Shown in pieces: positions 1 through 9,520 of a DNA stretch of 64,000 bases. How positions within the stretch are numbered: position 1 is the stretch's first letter; each line of letters starts with the position of its first letter. Source of the DNA: Hofstenia miamia (Eukaryota; Xenacoelomorpha; Acoela). The stretch lies in NCBI GenBank assembly GCA_004352715.1, contig SCFE01000014.1, positions 2,577,913-2,641,912 on the forward strand, given 5' to 3'. A program made the translations under genes and the position numbers. The notes beneath the pieces were generated by a model, which was given only the letters and a program-made list of their open reading frames with translations, did no database searches and had not been told where the DNA came from.

Positions 1-379
1 CTAAAGGCTATCAAACCAATGAAAATAAATTCACTGTTAGTTTTGGAATGTAAAGCATCGTTTACAACCGGTTTGTAATTTAAATATTAAAAAGTTAAGC
101 TAATCTTAATTTAAAAATATTTAACCTAGCCTTAGCCTTGTAACTTTTGTGCATAGTGTGTTTTATTTTCTTGAATGTATTTTATGTATATATATATTAT
201 AAGGCCATTCAGATAAATTATAAATTTCTAATTGTTAATACTAATCCAAATAACGAATGTCTTATTTCATCAATTAACAGACTACAGAAACGTTGTAGAC
301 ATTGGACAGTACCATTAATATTGGTCTTTTAAAAACACTAAATTAACTCACTGAATCATAGAATAAAATTGAAGAATTT
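1..379. other. AT-rich sequence, no gene seen
   Basis: No coding similarity, RNA gene or repeat recognised. The only open frame (147-332) is short and has no recognisable motif. The region precedes the decayed retroelement that starts near 380. Confidence 0.5.
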
Positions 380-549
380 GAAAGTGGCCATAATATGATT
401 TGATGAGCATTTCGATTTTTCAACCCTCTGAATCGAAGTTCTATCCTTGAAGCAGTCGAGGAGAATTTACCTGGGCTCCATGCATTTGTACAGCAGTCGT
501 ATGCGCTTCACAGTAACCTGATGGGAAAATAATTAATAGTGAAGCCGAG

Positions 550-891
550 GTGCAACAAGGAGATCCTCTAGGCTCATTATATTTTACAATTACCCTTTAT
601 TCACTTATAGAGCGCATCAACCTAGAACATCCTGAGGTTATCGTCAATAGTTGGTACCTGGATGATGGACTATGTTTTTGTCGCGAATATTCTCTATCTA
701 GATACCTTACAATAATTGAAGAATGGGGTTCTTCTGTGTGCCTTCAAGTCAACCTGAGAAAGTGTAATCTGTGGAGTCCCAAGGAATTTGCGAGCATAGA
801 TTCAAATATTTCTAAGGCACCTATTAATGGTTTTGAACTACTTGGTGTGGTGTTCCAGTTGATGATAGCCAGTATATGCAACTTCTTCTAA
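550..891 (+). pseudogene. RT palm-domain fragment (QQGDPLG...YLDD)
   Basis: This is the longest intact piece of the retroelement ORF, 113 codons. Residues 2-11 read QQGDPLGSLY and residues 37-40 read YLDD, so both catalytic Asp are kept. The frame breaks at 891, but similarity continues in another frame (QLLLRKRSNIAQACLES region). It belongs to the element at 380-2225. Confidence 0.75.
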
Positions 892-1692
892 GAAAACGGT
901 CTAATATAGCTCAGGCATGTCTAGAAAGCCTCAGTGAGCTCGGAGATCATCAACTTGCTATGAGTATTCTTAAAGTGTGCTTTAGTACTCCAAAACTTAC
1001 ATGTGCATTGGGATATATTCCTTCATCTGCTAATAGTGAGGTTATTTAAAAGAATTTGATGAATCCTTGCGGGATGCTCCTTCATGCATCATTGAGTCAC
1101 CATTTCCTGACATTACATGGAATCAAGTATATTTTCCTAAAAAACGGGAGGCTTTGGTATACGTCGTGCCTGTGAGTAGTATTTTTGTGCTTATTTGGGT
1201 TTTTTTTAAAGCGCAAGATTTGGTTTAACAACTCACTAATGCAGATATTACCAATTCTGTGGATTTCACTAATTATCTCTCTCTTCTTTTCTATAACTGG
1301 GTCAAAAAAAATGCCTCAGGACCGCACCCTGAAAGCTTTTCAATACAAGTTTGACAAAGTTCGATATGACGAAATTTTTGGTCAACCAATTGGAGTTCGT
1401 GATCTCTTACCGTTGAGTTGAGGCTTCTGGGGCGTAGTTAACTGCTATTACTCTGAAAGCATTTGGCCTCAATCTTCTTCCCTCCGAATATCAGGCAGGT
1501 GCTCATTACCGTTTAGATCGCCCGCTCTATTCAGAATCGAGAAAATGTCCCTCTCATCAAAATGAGACTTTGTATATTTATGGAGAACATGCTCTTTCTT
1601 GCAGCAGCAAAGGTAACAGAATTGGTTGGCATGATCGTCTTTGCGATATTGTCATCAGTATTCATAATTGTTCAAACAATTTCTGAACATAG

Positions 1693-1725
1693 ATTCTTCT
1701 TTTTCTTTTTCTTCTTTTTCTTCTT
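1693..1725 (+). repeat. TTC/TTTTC pyrimidine tract
   Basis: An uninterrupted run of T and C in TTC/TTTTTC steps interrupts the retroelement's C-terminal region. It is probably a microsatellite expansion inside the dead ORF. Confidence 0.8.
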
Positions 1726-2365
1726 GTATATTCCAATTGCAGCTTCTAACTCTATATCTCCTGTCAAAGAGCAGCGTGATCTAATTTTTTGGACTAGTTC
1801 TAAACCTTGTGATATTTTCATTCCTGTTTAGTCTGCAGGTAAACCTGCTACAGTAGACTTGGCTGTCATCTTTCCGCTGCAAATTTTCTACCATTTCAAA
1901 TGCGGCATCCAATGCAGGTGGGCTCTAGGATTAACTAAAGATCGCAAATACTCAAAACACTTTAATAATTGTGATTTTGAAAGGTATTTATTTGTGCCCT
2001 TGGCCCTAGAAACACTACGGAGCTTCTCAGCTACCTCAATTAAGACTTTTCGGAAGCTGGCCCTCCTTGTAGATTCGCGGAAAATTTGCAATAAGATGTG
2101 GCTACAGCTCCCTTTAGTTTTTTCCAGTCTAATTTGCGCTAATGCAAGGTACTGCTACTACAATTTTAGCACTATCTCTAGAGTCTCATCCTTAGATTTG
2201 AAAAAAGTATGCTGTAAATCGTCTTAAATTAATTGTGTGAATTTGTAAATAATTTTTATTGATCATTGTTATATGTTATTATTAATCTTGTAAATTTATC
2301 GATTTTGTAATTATTGTAACATTGATTTTGTAGTTTCTTAGAATTATTGTATTTTTTATTTTACA

Positions 2366-2757
2366 TCTGTGAAAACAACTTTTCAATTTGTTCGTAAAGT
2401 CTAGATGCTCCTGTATTGTGATTTTATCAAAACGAACAGATTAAAGCAATACTAGAGTATTTGGCAAAAGGTATAGAAGTTTCCCTAAGAATTAATGGGG
2501 AAATATATATGTGCTTGTGTATGTTCTTATCGAAATATTTAAGAGAAATTTGATATCTGGGCCCCATTATTGAAAATGCTAATTTGACTTGCTGAATTCA
2601 AATAATTTAAGTATACATGTATATGCACTAATAAGTGCTCATTAATGTCATTTTATGAGCAATTCGATTTTACGAAAACATCTGTGAAAATAAATGCCCC
2701 AGATGCTCATAAAATCTAGACGCGTTTGCATTGTGATTTAAGAAAACAAACAATAAT
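2366..2757. repeat. Imperfect direct repeat pair
   Basis: 2366-2445 and 2684-2757 share CATCTGTGAAAA, TCTAGA(T/C)GC and ATTGTGATTT blocks in the same order. The second copy runs into the target site of the PLE at 2749-3367. Origin unknown. Confidence 0.45.
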
Positions 2758-2810
2758 ACAAAATTCTTGAGTTTATATATGAATTTAAAAAAGAAACGCA
2801 TCATTTATTT

Positions 2811-2842
2811 AATATGTTTCGGCATGCCGCTGCCATTGTCAA
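2811..2842 (-). ncRNA. Degenerate hammerhead-like motif (left PLE arm)
   Basis: Read on the minus strand: UUGACAA, then U, a GGCA...UGCC hairpin, GAAA, CAUA, UU. Relative to CUGANGA the core has two changes, at C3 and G8, and the tetranucleotide is no longer palindromic. Probably inactive. Confidence 0.45.
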
Positions 2843-3297
2843 AAGATTTACAAAATATTAATCCAATTACATTTTTTTATATTAAATTTAGTTTGTATTT
2901 ATATTCATCTTTTTTGGTTCCTTTAATTCTATATAAATTGATTCCATGATGCTTAGTTGAAAATTATCAATTGCCTTGGATAAAATTTTATATGTAATTT
3001 TCATATCACAGTTCTTTAAATGATCAGAAATGGTCGATTGATTTTTGTGTTCTTTAATTCTAGATTATAAATTTCTTGAAGTCTTTCCAATCTATTGTGC
3101 ACCACAGTTGCAAGTAATTTCATATACTACTTTGGAAAGGTTTTCAATCTTGGTTTCTGTTTTTAGTCCTATTAGATGTCTTAGTTTATTGGTCTTTAGT
3201 ATAAAGCCTATCTTTAAAAATGATGGAATGATTTTTTTCATATATTTCTGTAATTTAATTGGATTAATATTTTGTAAATCTTATAGTGGGAAATTTT

Positions 3298-3329
3298 TTG
3301 ACAATGGCAGCGGCATGCCGAAACATGTT
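3298..3329 (+). ncRNA. Degenerate hammerhead-like motif (right PLE arm)
   Basis: This is the inverted partner of the copy at 2811-2842. The order is UUGACAA, U, GGCA...UGCC hairpin, GAAA, CAUG, UU. The palindromic CAUG is kept here, but the CUGANGA core carries the same two changes, so it is probably inactive. Confidence 0.45.
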
Positions 3330-3618
3330 AAATAAATGATGCGTTTCTTTTTTAAAAACAATAATACGGTTAATGTAGCGATCCTAAAATGGGCCTAAAA
3401 AGCAATAAATTAAATGGGTAAGGAAGATTCGAGTCGAGCCCAATGTTTCGTTTCCCGGCTAGGCATGAACCTCGATTTTCAGACTAAGTAAGTCCATCTA
3501 TGCTTGAGATAGCCGGTTTCTTCTGTCTGTAATTTTCAAACCATGAAAAGAAATTAATTTTCTTATTAACCTAACTCTGACTATGAGGAAATTGAAGAAT
3601 GCTTTGCCAAAACTCCAT

Positions 3619-3620
<2 letters not shown>

Positions 3621-3650
<30 letters not shown>
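3621..3650. repeat. (AT)n microsatellite
   Basis: Thirty bases of perfect AT dinucleotide directly beyond the 3' end of the minus-strand PLE at 3651-4034. Confidence 0.95.
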
Positions 3651-3653
<3 letters not shown>

Positions 3654-3681
3654 TTGTAAAAAACAAGAAATATTTTATGTA

Positions 3682-3713
3682 GACATGTTTCGAGTGTCTC
3701 CACTCATCGTCAG
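3682..3713 (-). ncRNA. Minimal hammerhead-ribozyme-like motif of a PLE
   Basis: Minus strand: CUGACGA, one U, GAGUG-GAGA-CACUC hairpin (five perfect pairs), GAAA, palindromic CAUG, UC. The core CUGANGA...GAAA is intact, and GUC is a legal cleavage triplet. With only a palindromic tetranucleotide as helix III, it would need a second RNA copy to form the fold. One extra U after CUGANGA departs from the textbook core. Minimal hammerheads in metazoan PLEs are known from the literature; activity here is inferred. Confidence 0.65.
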
Positions 3714-3782
3714 TACAAAATAACTAAAATAATATGGTGGTAAATACAAATTTTATAATTTTAAAATTGTAATTCGTAGATC

Positions 3783-4034
3783 TTATACGATATTTAGTCT
3801 TTGACTTAATTGTTTATTTAATAGATTCTCCTTAGTTTCTTTTATGAATATAGCTTCTGCAATTTTTGTATGCTTGGTTTTCATTAAAATAGTAAAGTTC
3901 TTCCTCTTAGGTGCATGTTCATGGCAATATATTTCTGATTGAAGATGACCTCGCATATGCTCTGAAATTCTGTATTCCAATTGCCTTCTCGTTTCCCCAA
4001 TGTATGAACTTTCACATTCATCACATTTATAATT
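3783..4034 (-). pseudogene. PLE GIY-YIG endonuclease C-terminal fragment
   Basis: The frame is open from the (AT)n border to a stop at 3783. It starts NYKCDECESSYIGETRRQLE and continues RISEHMRGHL, then a CHEH motif, KIAEAIFIKET and LLNKQ. The CxxC, the YIG with downstream Arg, the His of the SEH motif, the CxxxH-like pair and the late Glu/Asn match the Penelope-type GIY-YIG nuclease with its zinc-binding CCHH insertion. The RT domain is missing, so it cannot be autonomous. Confidence 0.75.
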
Positions 4035-4035
4035 N

Positions 4036-4066
<31 letters not shown>
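4036..4066. repeat. (AT)n microsatellite with one ambiguous base
   Basis: AT dinucleotides directly after a single N at 4035, between the PLE fragment and the 3' end of the CR1/L2-type element. Confidence 0.9.
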
Positions 4067-4068
<2 letters not shown>

Positions 4069-4079
4069 AAAACAATACA

Positions 4080-5450
4080 ACAAATATAAAAACACGAGTT
4101 CTGTTCTCGAAGAGGTATGTTTTTAATTTCTATTTAAAGCATTGGTGTGAAGACACCAATCGAAGATAGGCAAGAAGGGAGTTCCACAAACTCGGGGCAA
4201 AATGGGAGAATGCATTGCCACCAATTGTAAGACAGGCAGGGTGATTCGGCTCAAGCCGAGTGTTAGAGAAGCGTTGGGACTGCGGCTCATATGTGCTGAA
4301 TTATTTCATTGCTATAAGTAGGAGATGATTCAGAATAAATAGCCCGATGTATTATTGTTAGTACTTTGTATTGTGCCCGATTCTTTACACGGAGCCAGTG
4401 TAGTTCAGTAATCATGGTGTATGTAGAACAGCGACAAGAATGGTTAAGCACAAAACGAACAGCTGCATTCTGAATTTTCTGGAGAAGAGAAATTTGATTA
4501 GAACTAGCATTAATGAGGACCGAGTTACAATAATCCAACTTAGATATAACATAGGCATGCTCTAGACATCTTGCCGTAAAGAAACTAATCCATTTACGAA
4601 TAACCCATAAGTTACGAAGTGCTGCTGAACAGCCTCTTGATGTCATCTGAATTTGAAGTGTTGGTGATAGAAACGTGTCAGTGGGGACACCAAGATCTCG
4701 AACGGAAATGCTTGGAAAACAAGTTGTAGAACCAATGGTAATTGGAGACAGTGTGTATGACATATAGTCATGTGGCTGCAACCAAACAAATCCAGCTTAT
4801 CGTCATTGAATGATAATCTATTCCAAATGAGACAGGTCCTTACACCGAGTAAACAGCAATTTGCATTAGCGTGGCATATTTGTGGGGATATTGCAGTGAT
4901 TATAATTTGAAGATCATTCGCAAATGACAGGTGAAAGACTTCAGGATATTCAAGGAGGAGTGTCGATAACACGGATATATACATGGTTAAAAGAACGGTA
5001 CCAAGTACAGAGCCTTGTGGGACGCCACATTCAAGAGGATAGGTAGAGGAAGATGAATTCGCAGAGGAGACCTTGAATCGCCTTTTAGAGAGATATGAAT
5101 GAATCTACCGAATAACAGTACCATCAAAGGCAAAACTATGTTTTAAACGGCGTAGCCAGACAACATGGTCAACAGTGTCAAAGACTGATGAGAGGCCAGT
5201 CAGAATAAGCATTGAGCAGATATTCTTGTCACGGGCAATCCATAACTTACCATAGGCAAAAAGCAAGCATGTTTCCGTTGAATGTTTGACACGGTACGCA
5301 TTCTGTCTAGGGTCAAGTAGTTCATTAGAAGAGAGATAATTTAGGATCTGATCAAGTACGACATGTTTCAACACTTTTGAAAAAAACGGAAGCAGAGATA
5401 CAGGACGAAAGCTTTTCGGTTGAGTAGGATCAAGATTACATGTCATCTAC
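4080..5450 (-). mobile_element. 5'-truncated, frameshifted CR1/L2-type non-LTR retrotransposon
   Basis: Minus-strand coding similarity runs through several frames. At 5446-5105: FRPVSLLPFFSKVLKHVV, LLDPRQNAYRVKHSTETCLL and SSVFDTVDH (RT motif A, first catalytic Asp). Near 5020: a GVPQGSVLGT-like motif B. At about 4910 the expected YADD reads FANDLQ, so the second catalytic residues are altered. At 4640-4300: ARCLEHAYVISKLDYCNSVL, QNAAVRFVLNHS and ELHWLRVKNRAQYKVL. Near 4180: FSHFAPSLWNSLLAYLRL, the usual C-terminal end. No endonuclease domain remains. The element is dead. Confidence 0.88.
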
Positions 5451-5888
5451 TTATATTTTAAACATATCATGAGGCATTTCCTGAAATCTTAGAGGCATCA
5501 ATGCTCCATTGTTTGCAGAAACTCTAGATGTTGACTATTATTGCTTGAGCAAAGCCTCCATTTCGAGCTTAAATGTTCGAAATCTCTTTCTGCTATATTC
5601 AGTACTGTTGAAAATGAGGAAGCATTTCAGACCTGGTACTTCCTGAAAACTACAATTTTTCAACCAATCCTGCCACTTTTAAGAAATGTGTATTATATAT
5701 ACTGTCATTTTATAGGGTTTGTCCTAAGAGTAAGATATCTTAAAAATTCTAATATTGAAACTTTCCCATTGTTTTGATGCAGGAAACAATGCGATAATCG
5801 TAAAAATGAAGTGATAATGCCAAAGCAATTTGCTTTTAAGAGATAATGACAAATAACAATTACTTTAATCCAGTGGTCAGCCATAATA
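5451..5888. other. No feature recognised
   Basis: The open frame at 5541-5777 (78 codons) shows no domain I recognise and no splice or start context that would support it. Confidence 0.4.
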
Positions 5889-5889
5889 T

Positions 5890-8612
5890 CAGGGGCGTCT
5901 TTAGGGGGGTGGCCCCTTTGGGGCAGGCCAATTTCAACTCATTCTCATATGATCTGATCGATATATTGATTGACAGTCTTTTAGTTGACATAAAGTGCAA
6001 ACAACGTAGATCAAGTCATAATTATTCTATTGCTTTATTATTTAAACATTTGTTTAAATTTGTATATCTTTAACTGTAATATATAATCAAAACTACCTAG
6101 GCCTATATGTCGCGGATAAGAATTGCCCCGCTTTAAGAAATTCTCGATACTCGCCTACATAGTATATACAGTACGATATAAAAATTTAACAATTCACAAG
6201 AATTCAATGCTTCTCGAAATATTTAACTTGCTTACCTCTATGGTGATTGAAGTGGTTTGATAAAACTTCAAAATTGTCAATGTTTTACAAAAATCTTTGG
6301 GGGATGACCTGCTTCTATCACTTCATTCTAATTGAGCGGATTAAATTGTAATACGATATGTAGTTCTATAAATAGCACTTCATGTAATTTTTAGCTACTT
6401 TTCAAGTGGTTGATGGTGAAGCTTCAAATATGCCAAACGTTTAATTTTAACTTTAAAATACTGTTGGTTGTGTGCACGACAGTTCACAATGTTGTAGTGT
6501 TACATGTTGCTACTTTATTTTATAAATGTTTTTGCAAAAAGTCGTTTTCAAGTGATATTTATTGAATATGAGTCGTGAGTGATGTTGAAGCAAATTTTAG
6601 TCACCGTTCTTAAACAAACCTGTGAATTAAGATATAACAGCATTACTTATGAATTTAAATTTAATTTTTAGAATTTTTTCTAAACTTTAAAATATATAAA
6701 TTTAGTAATTAGCTTTCTAATATACAGTACAGTGTACAGTCAGTGAATAAATTATTTTGTACTAATTTGTGAGCAGTTGAGTGAATAAATTTAGGTAGGT
6801 CGATACCATATGAGTGAAGTTGCAAGTTTCAACCGCTACAGTTACCATATTTGGCATGACAAGACGAGCTAAATTATTCGAATTATTAAACCAAGTTGGC
6901 CACCGACATGACAAAATGAAACCCCTAACTTGAAGCGTTCTATCAATTTTTTGTAAGGTTTGGCCTGTTATAACATGATAATTACATAGATAACAGCATT
7001 CTCTAATGCATAGAACAATAAATTTGAGATACTTTGTAGAAACATGTCAAAATTTAGGTTTTTTTCAATGACAGTCATCAAAGCAGCTTTAGACCTGGTT
7101 ATCAAAATTATAATAATTGTATAAGAACTACGCATTAAGCCAAATTTAGTGTTTTATGCACTGGAGTATCTTCGTTTTAATGCCAAATTTCAAAGTAATC
7201 CAATGATCATTTTCCCCAACAGTGTTACAAAAATTTCTCATACATGATTTTGAGAAATATGAGAAATTACGACTGGGTCATAAATTTTCATGTAATTGTG
7301 TTTTCTTGCAGTATACATAACCCCATCTCTTTCAGCATTTACATCAACTAACCTTTTATTAACAGATCTTATGAAATTTCATCTCTTTTTAGCAGTTTCT
7401 GAAGATAACAAAGCCTAGTTATATATTTCTATACATGCAAACAAAGTAAATGAACGGGTCGCAATACCCACCCGAGGCTGTACATCTCGATCACACCTAT
7501 GCAGCCATTATTAAAACGGGAGACAGCATTATATACTTCCTCTTCAACAGTTTTTTAAAAGAATACTATTTTCCGGTATCTATCTCAAATTGTTTATTGG
7601 GATATTCGTCGGTGCACTGCGTTTTTCTATGAATATATTTTCTTAGAAGTTATGCATTCGATCAAACATTTACTCTAGTAACTCGTACATACATCAAGAA
7701 AATCATGACTGTATTTGTAAGGAGAACTATTCTTTTGGTAGCAGCACCATGAATATGACCCTTCAGGATAAGACTCATAATTGGTCGCTTGGTGGTCGAG
7801 GATAGGTATGGGAGGACACCACATATCTCATAAAAAATCATTGTTATAACAGTTATAACAGACAATTGTATACCAAATGTGTTTTTTCTAAAAAAACACT
7901 TTTGATGTTGAAAAATGCAAAAGTTAAAATTTCGAAATTTTATTCAAAATTTATATTTTAATGGTATCCACCTTAATTAGTACTTATATCATATATCATT
8001 CATCCTTTGACAAAAATAATGGATAATGACTTCAATGTTTTTTAATTGTTTGCTAATTTTTCTAGTTTTGCATTTGGCCTCCATTTAATTTGCACTTTCA
8101 TGAATCTTTTTCGTATTCTTATCCTAATATGTATAAGCTTTTTGTTTTTTTCTTGAAATTTGGGATGTTTAGTGTGAAATTCATTTTTAACATTCTTTCA
8201 TTTATTATAAATTTTTGTAAAAATCTTTTTGAACTACTGCTAAACAACAGTTGGAATATTTCCCCTTGTCTGTAAAAAAAATATCATTTAGGCGAAAGAA
8301 AGTTTGCTTGCCACGAAAATTCAAGTAATTTTTCTAAAATTCGATTACTAGAATAATATAGATCTAGCATATAGATTATTTTGTCGTGATGAGGTGGTAT
8401 GCATAATGACGCACGCAAGGAGAGACCGGTGAAATGTCCTCCAACTATTCAACATTGACTTTGATTGATTAAATCAAACGAAATTTTCAAATAATTTAAG
8501 AAATTTTAAAAACTAAGGTGGTGAGATATATTTTCAGGCTCTGCCCCGCTTTTGGTCAATCAAGTTAGTCCCAACTGAGATGCCCCCTTCCTAATTCCTA
8601 CGTACGCCCATG
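5890..8612. mobile_element. Possible DNA transposon bounded by CAGGGGCGT-like ends
   Basis: The left end reads CAGGGGCGTCTTTAGG followed by a G/C-rich stretch. The right end, on the opposite strand, reads CATGGGCGTACGTAGG followed by AAGGGGGC. G-rich CAGGGGCG ends are common in invertebrate hAT elements. I find no transposase in the 2.7 kb between them and no convincing 8-bp target duplication, so this may be two unrelated ends. No other gene seen in the interval. Confidence 0.25.
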
Positions 8613-9298
8613 GCTATAACTATAATATAAACTTTACAAAAAAAAAGTAGCTACTTAGCATTATAAAAGTAGCATTTGTTATTTAATGCAAAATAATAAA
8701 GTAAGAATTGTAGCGAAGCTATTTTTCGCATGTGCCACGCTCTCAAATAGCATCCGTTTTATTATTGCATTATGGTATATCAATAAATATGATGAACTAT
8801 TTTAATCTTCAAACAAGCAGTGCATTTAATTAATTGATTTGTTTTTGTTTATAACAACAAACATTTAATAATTTAATGCTCAATGCATATTTGAAAATAA
8901 AACACACGTTTCCAATTTTTTGGAACAACTCAATTTGCTGCTTGATACACCCCTATCGTTTTCTATCCCTCTGATTCAGACGTTTAATTTTGATTGTTTG
9001 TTGTTAGAAAGATTAACAATTTTTATGTAATTATATTCCATACTTTACTAGACGTTTATTTGTAGGAAACAAGTCCTTTGATTATCGTTTTTTATCTATT
9101 GAAAAGCACCTTTTTCTAAGAATTTGGCTCTTTGTTGATTAATGATTTATTCTAAAAGTGCAAGTTTTAATTATAATTTTGATTGAATCATATAATTCAA
9201 TCGAAAAATTATAATTAAAACTTTGCTTTTATAGATTAAAGCATATAATTTTATTTAACGATAAAAATTTGTTTTTTCTTGGTTACCATATAGATATA
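8613..9298. other. AT-rich intergenic sequence with a hairpin
   Basis: No coding signal. Contains the palindrome listed at 9154-9231. Confidence 0.4.
9154..9231. repeat. Imperfect palindrome / hairpin
   Basis: Two arms of about 35 bp (AAAAGTGCAAGTTTTAATTA and its near-exact complement) around a loop of under ten bases. It would fold into a long AT-rich stem. It may be a tiny fold-back MITE; no target duplication seen. Confidence 0.6.
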
Positions 9299-9301
9299 TA
9301 A

Positions 9302-9306
<5 letters not shown>

Positions 9307-9375
<69 letters not shown>
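9307..9375. repeat. (TA)n microsatellite
   Basis: About 70 bases of pure TA directly before a copy of the repeat family also found near 54128 and 58378. Confidence 0.95.
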
Positions 9376-9376
<1 letters not shown>

Positions 9377-9378
<2 letters not shown>

Positions 9379-9520
9379 GCTAAATGTTTTTGAAAAACCT
9401 CATCATAACCGTGTTTCCAAACATAAATCTTTGAAATTATTCAGGGTAGTGTCTCTTTACCCCAATAGTAAATATATTTAAGTTCGATTGAATACTGCGG
9501 GAGCAATAGTAAAATCCAAA
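9377..9520 (+). repeat. TA-flanked repeat family, diverged copy
   Basis: Shares CCGCTAAATG, CATAAATCTTTGAAATT, a GGTAGTG block and AAATATATTTAAGTTCGA, then GAATACTGCGGGAG, with the copies at 54128-54320 and 58378-58626. All three lie next to TA tracts. No coding content; probably a non-autonomous element or SINE-like repeat that targets or carries TA repeats. Confidence 0.6.

Larger units (their letters stand above)
380..2225 (+). mobile_element. Decayed non-LTR-type reverse transcriptase element
   Basis: A reverse transcriptase remnant is spread over several frames. At about 415-515 there is an NPLNRSSILEAV-like segment, matching the NAFN..DR palm region of this RT group. At 550-690 come QQGDPLGSLYF (RT motif B region) and WYLDDG, the catalytic loop in its YLDD form. 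Near 1150 there is a GGFGIRRA-like segment; near 1580 YGEHALSC; at 1800-2220 a C-terminal domain (AGKPATVDLAV, then RKYSKHFNNCDFERYLFVPLALE). The same C-terminal domain occurs at 55702-56330 on the other strand. Several frameshifts and stops and an inserted pyrimidine tract show it is dead. Family placement beyond 'QQGDPLG/YLDD retroelement' is uncertain. Confidence 0.8.
2749..3367 (-). mobile_element. Penelope-like element remnant with inverted repeats and 11-bp TSD
   Basis: The 11-bp direct repeat AACAATAATAC (2749-2759 and 3357-3367) bounds the insertion. Inside are long inverted repeats, 2784-2870 and about 3253-3354; the right arm carries one extra block of about 16 bp. Between them the minus strand encodes KEHKNQSTISDHLKNC and then LSIMESIYIELKEP, the C-terminal part of the GIY-YIG endonuclease typical of Penelope-like retroelements. 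Both arms contain a degenerate hammerhead-like motif. TSD, short left tail, inverted pLTR-like arms and EN fragment together fit a 5'-truncated PLE insertion. Confidence 0.8.
3651..4034 (-). mobile_element. Penelope-like element 3' end (GIY-YIG domain plus 3' hammerhead)
   Basis: A 5'-truncated PLE on the minus strand. An unbroken frame (4034 to 3783) encodes the endonuclease C-terminus, and a hammerhead-like motif lies 70 bp beyond the stop. Both ends abut (AT)n tracts, so exact borders and a target duplication cannot be seen. It looks younger than the neighbouring copy because the frame is intact. Confidence 0.8.

Noticed and set aside
1888-2091. Minus-strand frame opposite the retroelement C-terminal domain
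   Set aside because: It is the antisense shadow of the recognisable plus-strand domain.
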